Source of the DNA: Cercis canadensis
Lineage: Eukaryota; Streptophyta; Magnoliopsida; Fabales; Fabaceae
Direction: 5' to 3'
Assembly (NCBI GenBank): GCA_003255065.1
Contig: QAOA01007897.1
Span: forward strand, 778,310 to 842,309
DNA: 64,000 nt
Shown in pieces: positions 26,001 to 40,120 of the stretch. How positions within the stretch are numbered: position 1 is the first letter of the stretch; each line of letters opens with the position of its first letter. Made by a program: the position numbers and the translations under genes. The notes beneath the pieces are model-generated. The model saw only the letters and a list, made by a program, of their open reading frames with translations, made no database searches and had not been told where the DNA came from.

Positions 26001-26561
26001 CTAATAGCCTTAAGCCTTTAAATAGACACAGTCCTAAAGCTACAATGCTTATCACATAAGCATACCAATCCTACTAGGTAACTCCCACCAAATAAGATAG
26101 GATACGCTTAAAGATAGGCTAATCCTAACTAAATCCTAATATTACAAATAAGATAATTAACTACTAATAGAAAGATAAGAGGAAAGCTAGGATAATTATA
26201 TGATACACCTTTAAGAGTCGTATCAAAATATGACTTATTTGCTTGCCTTTATGGAAAAAGAGGCGTGTGGCTACTTCTCTGTTACATGCTTTATCTGATC
26301 TTTTATTTTCATCAGGCTCTCCTAAATGGATCAAAGTGAATGAAAGGAGAACGCTCCATGATGTATTGAAAGAACCCAACTTCATCATTCCTGGGATCCC
26401 AGGTGCCATAAGATTCATGAAATGCCATTGCTTTTTCATCATTTATTCTGTTTAGAATTTCATCTAACTGTGATTTATTTGCAGTATTCTATGTAGTTTC
26501 AAAGCAATCCAGCTTTTATGGCAAATTCAAAGCTGGAAAATGGGCTCCTCCAAGTATATGA
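23047..26561 (+). CDS. TTC4: TTC4/Cns1-type TPR co-chaperone of Hsp90/Hsp70
   Basis: Eight exons: 23047-23151, 23562-23774, 23884-24075, 24154-24354, 24428-24505, 25190-25319, 26316-26402, 26485-26561; 360 residues, a usual size for the family. The TPR domain spans about residues 33-150. The residues that make a carboxylate clamp for EEVD tails of Hsp70/Hsp90 are all in place: K35, N39, N76, K106, R110. A charged helix follows (QIDLQKSEHEQREAEISKA). The C-terminal wheel-like domain includes QPLPWDDKNNY, LHDVLKEPNF, IPGIP and a Tyr/Lys-rich end. Yeast Cns1 and human TTC4 link Hsp90 to Hsp70 and to translation factors; the plant client is not known from sequence. The fourth intron (24355-24427) is of the AT-AC class. 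Intron 6 holds an LTR-like insertion. Confidence 0.9.
24355..24427 (+). other. U12-type AT-AC intron
   Basis: The intron begins ATATCCTTTT, a perfect match to the U12 5' splice consensus, directly after the codon for Met in LDM. It contains TCCTTAACT at 24411-24419, matching the U12 branch-site consensus, and ends in AC at 24426-24427, about 10 bases past the branch adenosine. It is 73 bases long. Splicing here keeps the frame and joins HLDM to IFAEGQPLPWDD. The nearest GT-AG alternative (GT at 24340, AG at 24436) breaks the frame of the conserved PLPWD motif. Confidence 0.9.
25884..26225 (-). mobile_element. Solo-LTR-like insertion in intron 6 of the TTC4-like gene
   Basis: The segment begins tgtaggattt and ends cgtatca, so it has TG...CA ends. 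On the minus strand it has the look of an LTR: TGATACGACT start, a TATTTAAAGG promoter-like box and a GATCCCATATCC-type end. No 5-base target duplication was found. An imperfect ~36-base repeat of the flank (25851-25888 versus 26232-26268) suggests local rearrangement. No internal retrotransposon genes are present. Confidence 0.4.
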
Positions 26562-27672
26562 AGGCAACAGGCTTCTTCTGTAATTGTTAGATTCAAGAGT
26601 TAATGTGCATTCTGCCAAGTCCTGAAGATTGGTAGTACCTTTAACCATTCAAGGCTCTCGAGGTTACTCATGTAGTCATCTCTCATCAGTGGATAGGATA
26701 CAATCCCTTCCAAATTTTTGTACTATTCTTTTTGAATGTATCTTATTGGTGGCTCCTGTAACCTAGTCGACAAAGATGTATCATTTGCTAGCTCTAATTT
26801 AATCGATTCTATCAGACTCCAGATGCACAATACTTTTCAGTCCCCAAGATGTTATTCTGGCATTTTTCCCCCCTCTATTTTTCACTTCAAGTTAACTAGT
26901 TAATATGTTTTCTGGTCATATATTCTGTTACTGTTGGACTCACAACAGTGACACAAGTTAGAATTGGCACCGAAACCAGACCAAGCGTCATGAAATATGA
27001 CATTCTATCCTACAATTTGTATCCGACACGTATTTGTTTATGTTTCAGATTGAGAAAGCACAGAACGTTCACCTAACACTCAATAAGTAGGTATGGTTGT
27101 TTCTCCACCTAGCCGAAGTTTTGGTCCCAGAGGCAGAGACCTATAAGTTGGACTCGTAACTGAAGTTAGAATTGCACCGAAACCAGCCCAAGCGACATGA
27201 GATATGATATTCAAAATTAAATGCCGCAGATGGATGGCCTAACGGGGAGATCCCATCATTGCAGCTTATATTTTTCTTCTTTCCCTTATTACAAAGGATT
27301 GAGTTGCATTGATAAAAGAGTATTCAATTCAAGTTTTATTGATGATCCTTCATTGATAAACATCTATTAGTTACCATACGAGTAATTTATTTACTTTTTT
27401 TAAAAAAAGTTTTTAAATTCAGATAATCACATATTAAATTCTAATAAGATTCACCTAACAACAAATACTTAATCCCTAAAAAGAGATACGCCTAATAACT
27501 GTATCTTATTTAACGCTATTTATGTGAATGACGAAGTGTCCTATCTAAAAGGGCAATCAATTAAGATTCCACTGAAACCAAAATTATGGTACCCGTTAGA
27601 ATCCTTTTCCAGGCTGTAACAGAACATTCTCAACAGAAAAGCCCCCTCTACTGATCTTGAGACTCTCCCACT
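26562..27672. other. Spacer with an imperfect repeat; promoter of AMT1
   Basis: The 3'UTR of the TTC4-like gene runs to about 26800. An imperfect duplication follows: gttggactcacaacagtgac... at 26934-27005 recurs at 27147-27212, sharing attgcaccgaaaccag. The AT-rich stretch from 27300 to 27600 precedes the AMT1 leader. No gene is seen. Confidence 0.5.
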
Positions 27673-29166
27673 ATGGCTGCTCCTCTCACCTGCTCCGCCG
27701 CTGACCTCCACTCACTTCTTGGTAACACTAGCAATGCCAATGCCGCTGCTGAATTCATTTGTGGACGATTTGAAGCAATTTCAAACAAGTTTACTGACAC
27801 CACCTATGCTATAGACAACACCTACCTTCTTTTTTCTGCCTACCTTGTGTTTGCTATGCAGCTTGGCTTTGCCATGCTCTGTGCTGGCTCTGTTCGTGCC
27901 AAAAACACCATGAACATTATGCTTACCAATGTGCTTGATGCTGCAACTGGTGGTATCTTTTACTACCTATTTGGCTTTGCCTTTGCCTTTGGTACCCCAT
28001 CAAATGGGTTCATTGGGCAGCATTTTTTTGGTCTAGAGAAATTCCCTTCCCCATCTTTTGATTATGGCTACTTCCTTTACCAATGGGCTTTTGCCATTGC
28101 AGCCGCTGGGATCACCAGCGGGTCAATTGCAGAGAGAACCCAATTTGTTGCCTATTTGATTTACTCATCATTTTTAACTGGGTTGATCTACCCCATAGTC
28201 TCCCATTGGTTCTGGTCTGCAGATGGTTGGGGTAGCCCTGCTCGTGCTGATAATCTATTATTTGGATCTGGGGTCATTGATTTTGCTGGTTCTGGTGTTG
28301 TTCATTTGGTTGGTGCTGTTGCTGGCTTCTGGGGTGCCTTCATTGAAGGTCCTCGTATTGGTAGATTTGACCATGAGGGAAAACCTGTGCCATTGCGTGG
28401 ACATAGTAGCACCTTGGTTGTTTTGGGCACATTTTTGTTATGGTTTGGCTGGTATGGATTCAACCCTGGTTCATTTTTGAACATTTTGAAGACTTATGGA
28501 ACTAGTGGTTCTTATTATGGGCAATGGAGTGCCATTGGGAGGACTGCGGTGACCACAACACTTGCTGGATGCTCTGCTGCATTAACCACCCTTTTTGGCA
28601 AACGTATTCTTTCTGGGCATTGGAATGTCCCAGATGTTTGCAATGGCTTGCTTGGTGGGTTTGCAGCAATCACAGCAGGGTGCTCTGTTGTTGACCCATG
28701 GGCAGCAATAATATGTGGGTTTATGGCTGCTTGGGTGCTCATTGGGTGCAACAAACTAGCAGAGTTGTTCAAGTATGATGACCCATTGGAGGCAGCACAA
28801 CTTCACGGTGGCTGTGGAACATGGGGGATAATCTTCACTGCTTTGTTTGCCAAAAAGCAATATGTAAATGAGGTCTATCCAGGGATACTTGATAGGCCAT
28901 ATGGGTTGTTCATGGGAGGGGGAGCACAACTCTTAGCAGCACATGTTATCCAGATTTTGGTGATCACAGCATGGGTTAGTCTTACCATGGGAACACTCTT
29001 CTTTTTGCTGCACAAATTGAAACTATTGAGGACCTCATCTGAGGAGGAGATGGCTGGACTGGATTTAACTAGCCATGGTGGATTGGCCTATACCTATAGC
29101 GATGAGGTCCAACTGGCACAGAAGCATGCATTTGGAGCTACAAGGATAAATTCCTCAGCAGTTTGA
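27673..29166 (+). CDS. AMT1: AMT1-family high-affinity ammonium transporter
   Basis: One intron-free reading frame of 497 residues, as is usual for AMT1 genes. It encodes an 11-helix plasma-membrane protein that imports ammonium. Signature stretches include [20 protein letters not shown], the pore region with [10 protein letters not shown] (first conserved His) and [12 protein letters not shown] (second conserved His), and [17 protein letters not shown]. The cytosolic tail carries LDLTSHGG with Thr466, equivalent to the Thr whose phosphorylation closes the trimer in Arabidopsis AMT1;1 (family knowledge). The start is the first ATG and gives a normal N-terminus ahead of the first helix. The subgroup (1;1, 1;2 or 1;3 type) cannot be set safely by eye. 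Promoter elements for nitrogen control were not recognised. Confidence 0.96.
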   Translation: MAAPLTCSAADLHSLLGNTSNANAAAEFICGRFEAISNKFTDTTYAIDNTYLLFSAYLVFAMQLGFAMLCAGSVRAKNTMNIMLTNVLDAATGGIFYYLFGFAFAFGTPSNGFIGQHFFGLEKFPSPSFDYGYFLYQWAFAIAAAGITSGSIAERTQFVAYLIYSSFLTGLIYPIVSHWFWSADGWGSPARADNLLFGSGVIDFAGSGVVHLVGAVAGFWGAFIEGPRIGRFDHEGKPVPLRGHSSTLVVLGTFLLWFGWYGFNPGSFLNILKTYGTSGSYYGQWSAIGRTAVTTTLAGCSAALTTLFGKRILSGHWNVPDVCNGLLGGFAAITAGCSVVDPWAAIICGFMAAWVLIGCNKLAELFKYDDPLEAAQLHGGCGTWGIIFTALFAKKQYVNEVYPGILDRPYGLFMGGGAQLLAAHVIQILVITAWVSLTMGTLFFLLHKLKLLRTSSEEEMAGLDLTSHGGLAYTYSDEVQLAQKHAFGATRINSSAV

Positions 29167-29220
29167 CTTATTTCTAGACTACATATAAATTTCAGATAGC
29201 TGTGTGCCTGTGCCTATGAT

Positions 29221-29505
29221 TGTTACCCAGATTCAGTCCTCTAGTTTAGTTGACTTTCTCATTGGGAAGTTAACGCAATATAGATACTTATTGTCAGTTG
29301 TTCACTCATTTAATTGTCCAGTTCATTTTATACTCGATAAGAAAGCTTTTAGGCCATCTCAATCAGTGTCAAGTAGAGATTGGTGGCTTTTTATATGAAA
29401 AGAACAGAAAAAAAAAATAAGATAGCCCTATAATAAGAAAAGAAAACCAGCTGGTGGTGTTTTGCCATGCATTGGATGAAAACGTGATAAACAAACGGCT
29501 CTTGA
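29221..29505. repeat. Duplicated AMT1 3'UTR segment, copy 1
   Basis: From tgttacccagattcagtcct to aacggctcttga, 285 bases. The sequence recurs at once after the N at 29506 with only single-base differences and small length changes in A runs. The pattern is that of two overlapping contig ends set side by side. Confidence 0.85.
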
Positions 29506-29506
29506 N

Positions 29507-29789
29507 TGTTACCCAGATTCAGTCCTCTAGTTTAGTTGACTTTCTCATTGGGAAGTTAACGCAATATAGATACTTATTGTCAGTTGTTCACTCATTCAAT
29601 TGTCCAGTTCATTTTATACTCGATAAGAAAGCTTTTAGGCCATCTCAATCAGTGTCAAGTAGAGATTGGTGGCTTTTTCTATGAAAATAACAGAAAAAAA
29701 ATAAGATAGCCCTATAATAAGAAAAGAAAACCAGCTGGTGGTGTTTTGCCATGCATTGGATGAAAACGTGATAAACAAACGGCTCTTGA
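29507..29789. repeat. Duplicated AMT1 3'UTR segment, copy 2
   Basis: Near-identical to 29221-29505, immediately after the N at 29506. It starts tgttacccagattcag and ends ggctcttga before running into unique DNA. Confidence 0.85.
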
Positions 29790-30839
29790 GAGGTAAGAAG
29801 GAATAATAAGTATAACATAGTCATAACTCATAATGACATTGATATACCCATTCCATTGCAAATACTTTCTGGGCTAATTGACAGCAAAAATGCTGTAAAA
29901 GGGATATTATGAAAATTATTTAAATAAAATATTCAAGAACAATCGAATAAATTAAGTCACATTACTTTAGCCCAGAAATACCTTAAAATAATAGAACTCG
30001 CAATTTTCGCATCAATTATATCTTAAAAAGTTTATAAGGCTTGTTTTTACTAAAAGGTCCCGTTATTTTAAAAATAGTAGGACTCCAAAAAATACGTTAG
30101 CGGAATTTTTCTCTCCCCTCTCTCTTTTATACGCACTCTCCCCTCTTTTCTCTTTCTGTTTTTTTGCACCATCTCTCTCCTTTCTCTATCTCACGCTCCC
30201 CTCCCTTCTCCTTCTCTTTTTCTGCACCACTCCAATGTCCCATCCCTTCTCTTCTCTTTTTCTTTCTTCCTTCTCCTTTCTCCTCTCTTTCTCTTTTTCC
30301 GCACCATCTCTCTCCTCTCCTCTTCTCTTTCTTCCTTCTCCTCTTCTCTGTCTCCATTTGTTTTTTCTAGCCGGACTTCAAGGATGCCACTCTTCATCAA
30401 ATAGCAACACTGCTTTCTCATTTTGCTTACTTGCGTACATTTTTAACAGACGCAAATTGATGATGGTGCTGCTATTTCAATGTCCAAAAAATATGCTATT
30501 TTTGAAGTAACGAGACTCTATTTGTCATTTTACTCCTAGAATATTTTATTCAGAAGTGTCTCAAAATGATAAATAATTTTGAAAGTGTCTCTTTTAAGTA
30601 AATTATTTTTAAAACTGCATTTTTATAATCAATAAGCCAACTTTATCATAGGCTTCATGAGTTCATGTGGTAAAACTCAGAAAACGCGCAAGTTTATCAA
30701 GAGACTTAAAGAAGATACATAAGTGTTATGATCTTATAACTTACAGCCACTCAAGGTTATTTTACTTCAACCACCAAAAGTGGGGACGAAATAAGGAAAC
30801 CAAACACTTCCATTCCATGGGAAACTTGGAAAGGGCAGA
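29790..30839. other. Convergent spacer with a CT-rich low-complexity tract
   Basis: A strongly pyrimidine-rich tract (30110-30366; tct/ctc repeats) generates long but meaningless ORFs on both strands. The remainder is AT-rich and holds the 3'UTR of the GSNOR gene near 30700-30839. No gene is supported. Confidence 0.6.
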
Positions 30840-34881
<4,042 letters not shown>

Positions 34882-36052
34882 GGAAGAGACTCAAACCAAA
34901 CCACAAAATCACAAACACACACAGATCAAAGGAGAGATCAAGTAAGTGAGCAAGTGAAAGTGGGACCAGTGCCAGATTATAATATCTGGAATACATTGTA
35001 ACTGGCCCCTCACTTCAATTATGGAGACCCGAACCCGGTCATCGTCCGGGTTTAGAACGGTAGGTACCAATGGACGGTAGCGACTCACTTGGGCCTTGGA
35101 TTGTATGACTAGCATAGCTCTTAAGTTGGTACAAATAGATCCATAAGCCCATCGACCCTAAGACACGAATGTGGGCCTTATTGTTGATAAAGCCCACAAT
35201 TCTGATCATAGACCCAGTCCGTATAAGAATTACACTGTTGAGCTTCCAAGTCCATAATGTGTGGAATTATAAGAGAAATGTATTTGCACATTATAGAGAT
35301 ATAGAAAATTTGAATTTTTTTTGAAAAATCTTTTTTGGAAAATCAAGGTAGTTGACAGTCAATGTCACATTTTAGTTCTCAACTGTTATTTGCAGATGTA
35401 GTTGTACATCACCGCATTTGTGCTCTGAACGCCACCGAAAGAGAAGGGGTCAAAGATCAAAATAAAATGAATTTGCATAAAAAAAATGGTTAGTTTCAAG
35501 TGTGAAGTTGACTCTTGTTATAAATTTAAATGGATAATTGGATACCATTATAAATGAAAAAACGAAGATACTTATGATAAAATCAACATGTGACGATAGT
35601 ACCTGATGGTAAAGATCTTCAATCAAGCACCATTCCTTTGTTCACTTTATTATAAGCATGTGATGAGGTGTTGACATTTGAGGACATGGGGACAATGAGA
35701 TAATAATATGAAATGGTTAGATATTATCACATCATAGTGAGAAATCTCATATATATCTTCAATTTTTTATCATGTCAACAATTTGCTTAAGAGAATAACT
35801 ATTGTCAACGCTGGATATTAACATTGTTGTACTTGAAACTAAAAGACTAAATTTTATTTTTTTTAAAAATTAGAGGAAATCAAAACTATATTTAAACTTA
35901 TATTCAATTACATTTAAACCTACATTCAACTACTCGTGGCAACCTAAGCCTACAGATGAAAGGATTGAATGGGGAGTATGATAAAAGATGAAAAGTAATT
36001 AGATTTGAGTTGTAATATGTCATATTATATATAATTACTTTGCATTATGTAA

Positions 36053-36087
<35 letters not shown>

Positions 36088-36428
36088 GCAGACACGAGAG
36101 AAGGGTGTACATATCCCCACGAGGTCAAGGTGCATTAAATGATCTTGTTGAAAAACAATATTGTGATGCTTACATGGCATGATGTGATTGGTAAATTCTA
36201 AAATAATGAGAATCCAATATCGTCTCCCGTAAATATACAAATTTTCAAGCTCTCTTATCCTCTTATAAACACTGCACAAGATTCCTTCTTTTTTTGTTTT
36301 TCTCTTGAAAATCCCACAGTACATGAAGCCAAAACAAAGGCAGGGGCAGGCAAAATCTAAGTGCCAACTTCTCCATCATTTCATCATCTTACCAACTCCT
36401 GTTTCCTCTTCCTGCTTCTTTAATTTCC
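34882..36428. promoter_or_regulatory. Divergent promoter region between GSNOR and the cupin gene
   Basis: The two genes start back to back, 1.55 kb apart. A TATA-like ttataaac at 36263-36270 lies about 160 bases before the cupin ATG. On the other strand a weaker tattataat near 34975 could serve GSNOR. An (AT)n microsatellite occupies about 36054-36084. Short ORFs here are not supported. Confidence 0.45.
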
Positions 36429-36879
36429 ATGGCTGAAGATTCCAATTCAAACCTTAGAATCATCGTTGAAAGAAACCCTTCTGAGTCACGCTTAGCCGAA
36501 TTGAACATTAAGTGCTGGCCCAAGTAAGCTTCTCTCTCTTTCTCTGTTTGTGTAGGTTCTGAATCATAATAGAACTATGTTTGATGCTTTTTTCTTGGTT
36601 TGTTTTCATGGGGGTGTGTTTGGGGGCTATAAAAAAAGATGGGGTTGTTCTCCAGGGAAGTACCAGTTAAAGTTTGATGCAGAAGAGACATGCTATTTAT
36701 TGAAAGGGAAGGTGAAGGCATACCCAAAAGGGTCCTCAGAATTTGTGGAGTTTGGTGCTGGAGACCTTGTTACCATTCCAAAAGGGCTCAGTTGCACTTG
36801 GGATGTCTCTGTTGCCGTTGATAAATACTATAAATTTGAGTCAGCTTCTTCTTCTTCTTCCTCTTCAATCACATCTTAA
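36429..36879 (+). CDS. Small single-domain cupin (DUF861 / Cupin_3 type)
   Basis: Two exons (36429-36523 and 36639-36879) give 111 residues. A short N-terminus with IIVERNPSESRLAELNIKCW leads into the cupin barrel: WGCSPGKYQLKFDAEETC, YLLKGKVKAYPKG, FGAGDLVTIPKGLSCTWDV and KYYKFE. It ends in a run of serines. Family members are small RmlC-like barrels, some plastid-targeted, with no established reaction. The His residues of the classical metal-binding cupin motif are absent (K/F/D instead), so a metal-dependent enzyme is doubtful. The acceptor before exon 2 follows a purine run (aaaaaaag), which is unusual but keeps the conserved WPK-WGCSPG frame. Confidence 0.85.
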
Positions 36880-39067
36880 CCTTCCTAGTGTTTTGGATCA
36901 ATGAAGTTTTTAGTTTAGTTCTTTTTTTTTCTTTTTTTCCTTTGATTAAGTTATTATTCTTTCCAATTCGTTCACAATTTTGTCTATTAGTGGTGGTGGG
37001 GTGGGTTTGTTTTTCTCCTTGTTGCTTTGAAGAGTTGTAGTCAAAGAAGGAGAAAACAATCAGTCAATGCATGTCCCGTTCAAACCAATCTCCTTTACGT
37101 CTTAAAATACAGCTTTTAATGTACCTTTGACTGGTCAACGCTCTAGATTTTTTATAATCATGAGGCTAAAAGAAATTCCTCCTTTGCCAGGGAATGATTT
37201 AGACACCTAAATTTATTTATTTTTTATTTTTTGATAAAAACCTCAATTTAGTTTAAGTAATAGTAAAATTTATACATTAGATAATATTATAACATCCTCA
37301 CTGACCTCTATTATAAAATTTAAATTTAATTAATAGTGATTTGTATTTGTATTTTTATTTTTATAACTAAGATATTAACAATTAAATAATATTAAAAATA
37401 ATTTCATATTTAAAAAGTGTACGATATCTTGAGTATAAAAAAAATAGTATTAAAAGTAATAGGGCATAATATATATTATTTTATTGATTTTATTTCCAGG
37501 TACCCATCATTTTCTTGGTTTTATTTATTTTTCTTTTGTTGGTCCGAGTATCAAGGCGCTCATCATACATGGAATAAAGACACGAAAAACCCTTCTTGTC
37601 TTCTTCTTCTTCTTCTTCTTCTCTCTCTCTCTCTCTCTCTCTCTCCCTTGTTTCAAGGGAATATACCCATGCCATTGTGAAAGTACATGGCTTCTAGATT
37701 TGGTAAAAGGAGACAAGATTATGATATAACCCTGTATCTGTCTGAGTTTATAGTGGTTATGTTCATTTTTCATCTCATTTTTGGGCAATGCAGCAGGCAT
37801 GTATATTAGTAATTATTACGATATGGCGTATTAATAACAATAATTTAACTGAATTCATTCATTGGGTCAACTTAATTTTCTTTTATTACTTAAGCACTTA
37901 TCCTCTTTTTAATCTTTTCTCCCTCAGTAAAACAAGAATCCGAGTCATTTGCTTTCTTTCTTGGTACAGCAAGACATCATTGGCTAGGAATGGGACATGC
38001 TATCTTGCTTTAAATTTTTAAGATTCCAAGTCAAGCACCTGGTAACGAACTGGACGCAGAGCCAAGCAAATTTATTACATGACGTCCTATTTTAGAGGAA
38101 AAAACCGACACAAACTTTTGATATGTCCCACACTTTGGTCAAGGGGCTAAAAATCTGAACCTCACGTCTCCATCGAATAGAAAACGAAAAAAAGATTAGG
38201 AAGAAAACAAAAAATTTGACATGCACATCCATCATTTTGATATTTTCTCATTTCACATAGGGCTGCCTTATTTCTCCATTATGTATATAATTTATTGCAA
38301 AAGCAAACTACTGCTTTTCCGGCAGAGATATACGAAGGTGCTGATCAACATCGCTCAAGGTCGTGTCTTTAAGAATTCAGAGCAATTTACATTTTTTTTT
38401 AAAGCAAAACAATACTAATCACAAAGGATATGAAAATTCTTAAAATCATCAAAAACATGGCATTGAGGCATTCCTATGTAAAGCTTCTCTCACAGAGGAG
38501 AATTTTTTTTCTTTTTTTTCCTTTCTTTTTCTACTACTGAACATCTGGTTACAAAGGATATGAAAAGAAGTAACCCGCTTTTGGGTTGGGGAGAACAAGG
38601 TGGAGGAATACAAACGTGTTAGTAAGGGACAACATTAGTACATTAATCATACATGAATAATACAAAATATACATTTGCTGGTGCAGTGAGTGTGAGGTTC
38701 TAGCACTCAGTTGCATGTGCTCAGCGTCAGGTATGTTGTTAGTTTGTGTGAATCATGATCAACTTGGAGAGCTGCATGGGCATTGGCATATATTTCAAAA
38801 CCTCAACTACCACATCAAGACATGCAAACCCAAGAAAAGAGGAAGAGGGTTGGAAGTCTTCTACCAACCATCTTAGTAGCACAGACGATGTGAAGCAGAT
38901 TGTTTAAAATTAATACTAACTCCAATTATGCGTCCAAACCTACAATCAGACAGTAACTTTGTATGAATAAATAAACATGTCAATATTGTGATCCAAATAC
39001 ATATTAAAGTAAAGGAATTGCCCATGATGAAATGAAAAGGAGATACTCTCTTCCCTTGCTAAAATGG
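36880..39067. other. Spacer with a TTC/CT microsatellite
   Basis: It holds the 3' end of the cupin transcript, a compound (ttc)n(ct)n microsatellite at about 37600-37645, and AT-rich DNA. ORFs over the microsatellite are repeats only. No gene was recognised. Confidence 0.55.
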
Positions 39068-39469
39068 AAATTCACTCATCAGAAGAGAGTGAAAAGATAA
39101 GGGGCTCTGCCATCCTCCCATAGTAACATGAGTTAAGGAAAAGGAAAAAACAAAGAAAACAAGAGCGTTGGTATGGTACTGCACTCCAATTCTTAATAGA
39201 TTAGTTGACAGCAAACATTTCCTTAGGTCATTAGCTTATACCAAACAAAAGACAAGTAGACAACCCTCTCACTAAACAAATTTCCATTAAGCTTTTCCTT
39301 AAAAATCCTAGTAATTCTTGCTTCCTTGGGCTGGCTGTAAAAGACTTCTCCAAGAGCAGAAGGAGAGGACAGCTAACTTTGGAATCTACTTTGGGGAAAC
39401 ATGATCAAAAAAGTAAAATTGGACTTCAACTGCTTCTAATTTAACCTCAAAACTAATTAAGTTCAATGG
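39068..39469. repeat. Duplicated segment, copy 1, before an N
   Basis: 402 bases from aaattcactcatcagaagag to aattaagttcaatgg, followed by N at 39470 and then a second copy. The copies differ by one or two substitutions and a 5-base indel (aaaagacaag versus aaaagccaagacaag). Confidence 0.85.
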
Positions 39470-39470
39470 N

Positions 39471-39877
39471 AAATTCACTCATCAGAAGAGAGTGAAAAGA
39501 TGAGGGGCTCTGCCATCCTCCCATAGTAACATGAGTTAAGGAAAAGGAAAAAACAAAGAAAACAAGAGCGTTGTTATGGTACTGCACTCCAATTCTTAAT
39601 AGATTAGTTGACAGCAAACATTTCCTTAGGTCATTAGCTTATACCAAACAAAAGCCAAGACAAGTAGACAACCCTCTCACTAAACAAATTTCCATTAAGC
39701 TTTTCCTTAAAAATCCTAGTAATTCTTGCTTCCTTGGGCTGGCTGTAAAAGACTTCTCCAAGAGCAGAAGGAGAGGACAGCTAACTTTGGAATCTACTTT
39801 GGGGAAACATGATCAAAAAAGTAAAATTGGACTTCAACTGCTTCTAATTTAACCTCAAAACTAATTAAGTTCAATGG
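39471..39877. repeat. Duplicated segment, copy 2, after an N
   Basis: 407 bases nearly identical to 39068-39469, directly after the N at 39470. Most likely the overlapping ends of two contigs that were not merged. It lies downstream of the AMBRA1-like gene, just past its stop at 40121. Confidence 0.85.
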
Positions 39878-40120
39878 TCACGCTTTTGTCTGACCCGAAC
39901 AACTAGAAGACTTTTAAGGTAAGGGCATGTTAACACTAGCAGAAGTTTTGGTGAACAAATTATCAACTTAGCCAATCCCTAATCCTTAATTGACCTCAAT
40001 TTTCAGTACTGACTGCTCACCCATCTCCCCAGATGCAATTTAAACTAATGAACCAAATATCAGTTTTATAGTTCTGTAATAAAATTTAGAAACCCAAAAG
40101 AACATATAATAGAACCTTGC

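Noticed and set aside
30127..30510. Several ORFs of 68-91 codons on both strands
   Set aside because: They lie on a pyrimidine-rich low-complexity tract and code only for Arg/Glu/Lys or Ser/Phe/Leu repeats.
37417..37800. Overlapping ORFs around a microsatellite
   Set aside because: They are generated by the (ttc)n(ct)n repeat and have no domain.
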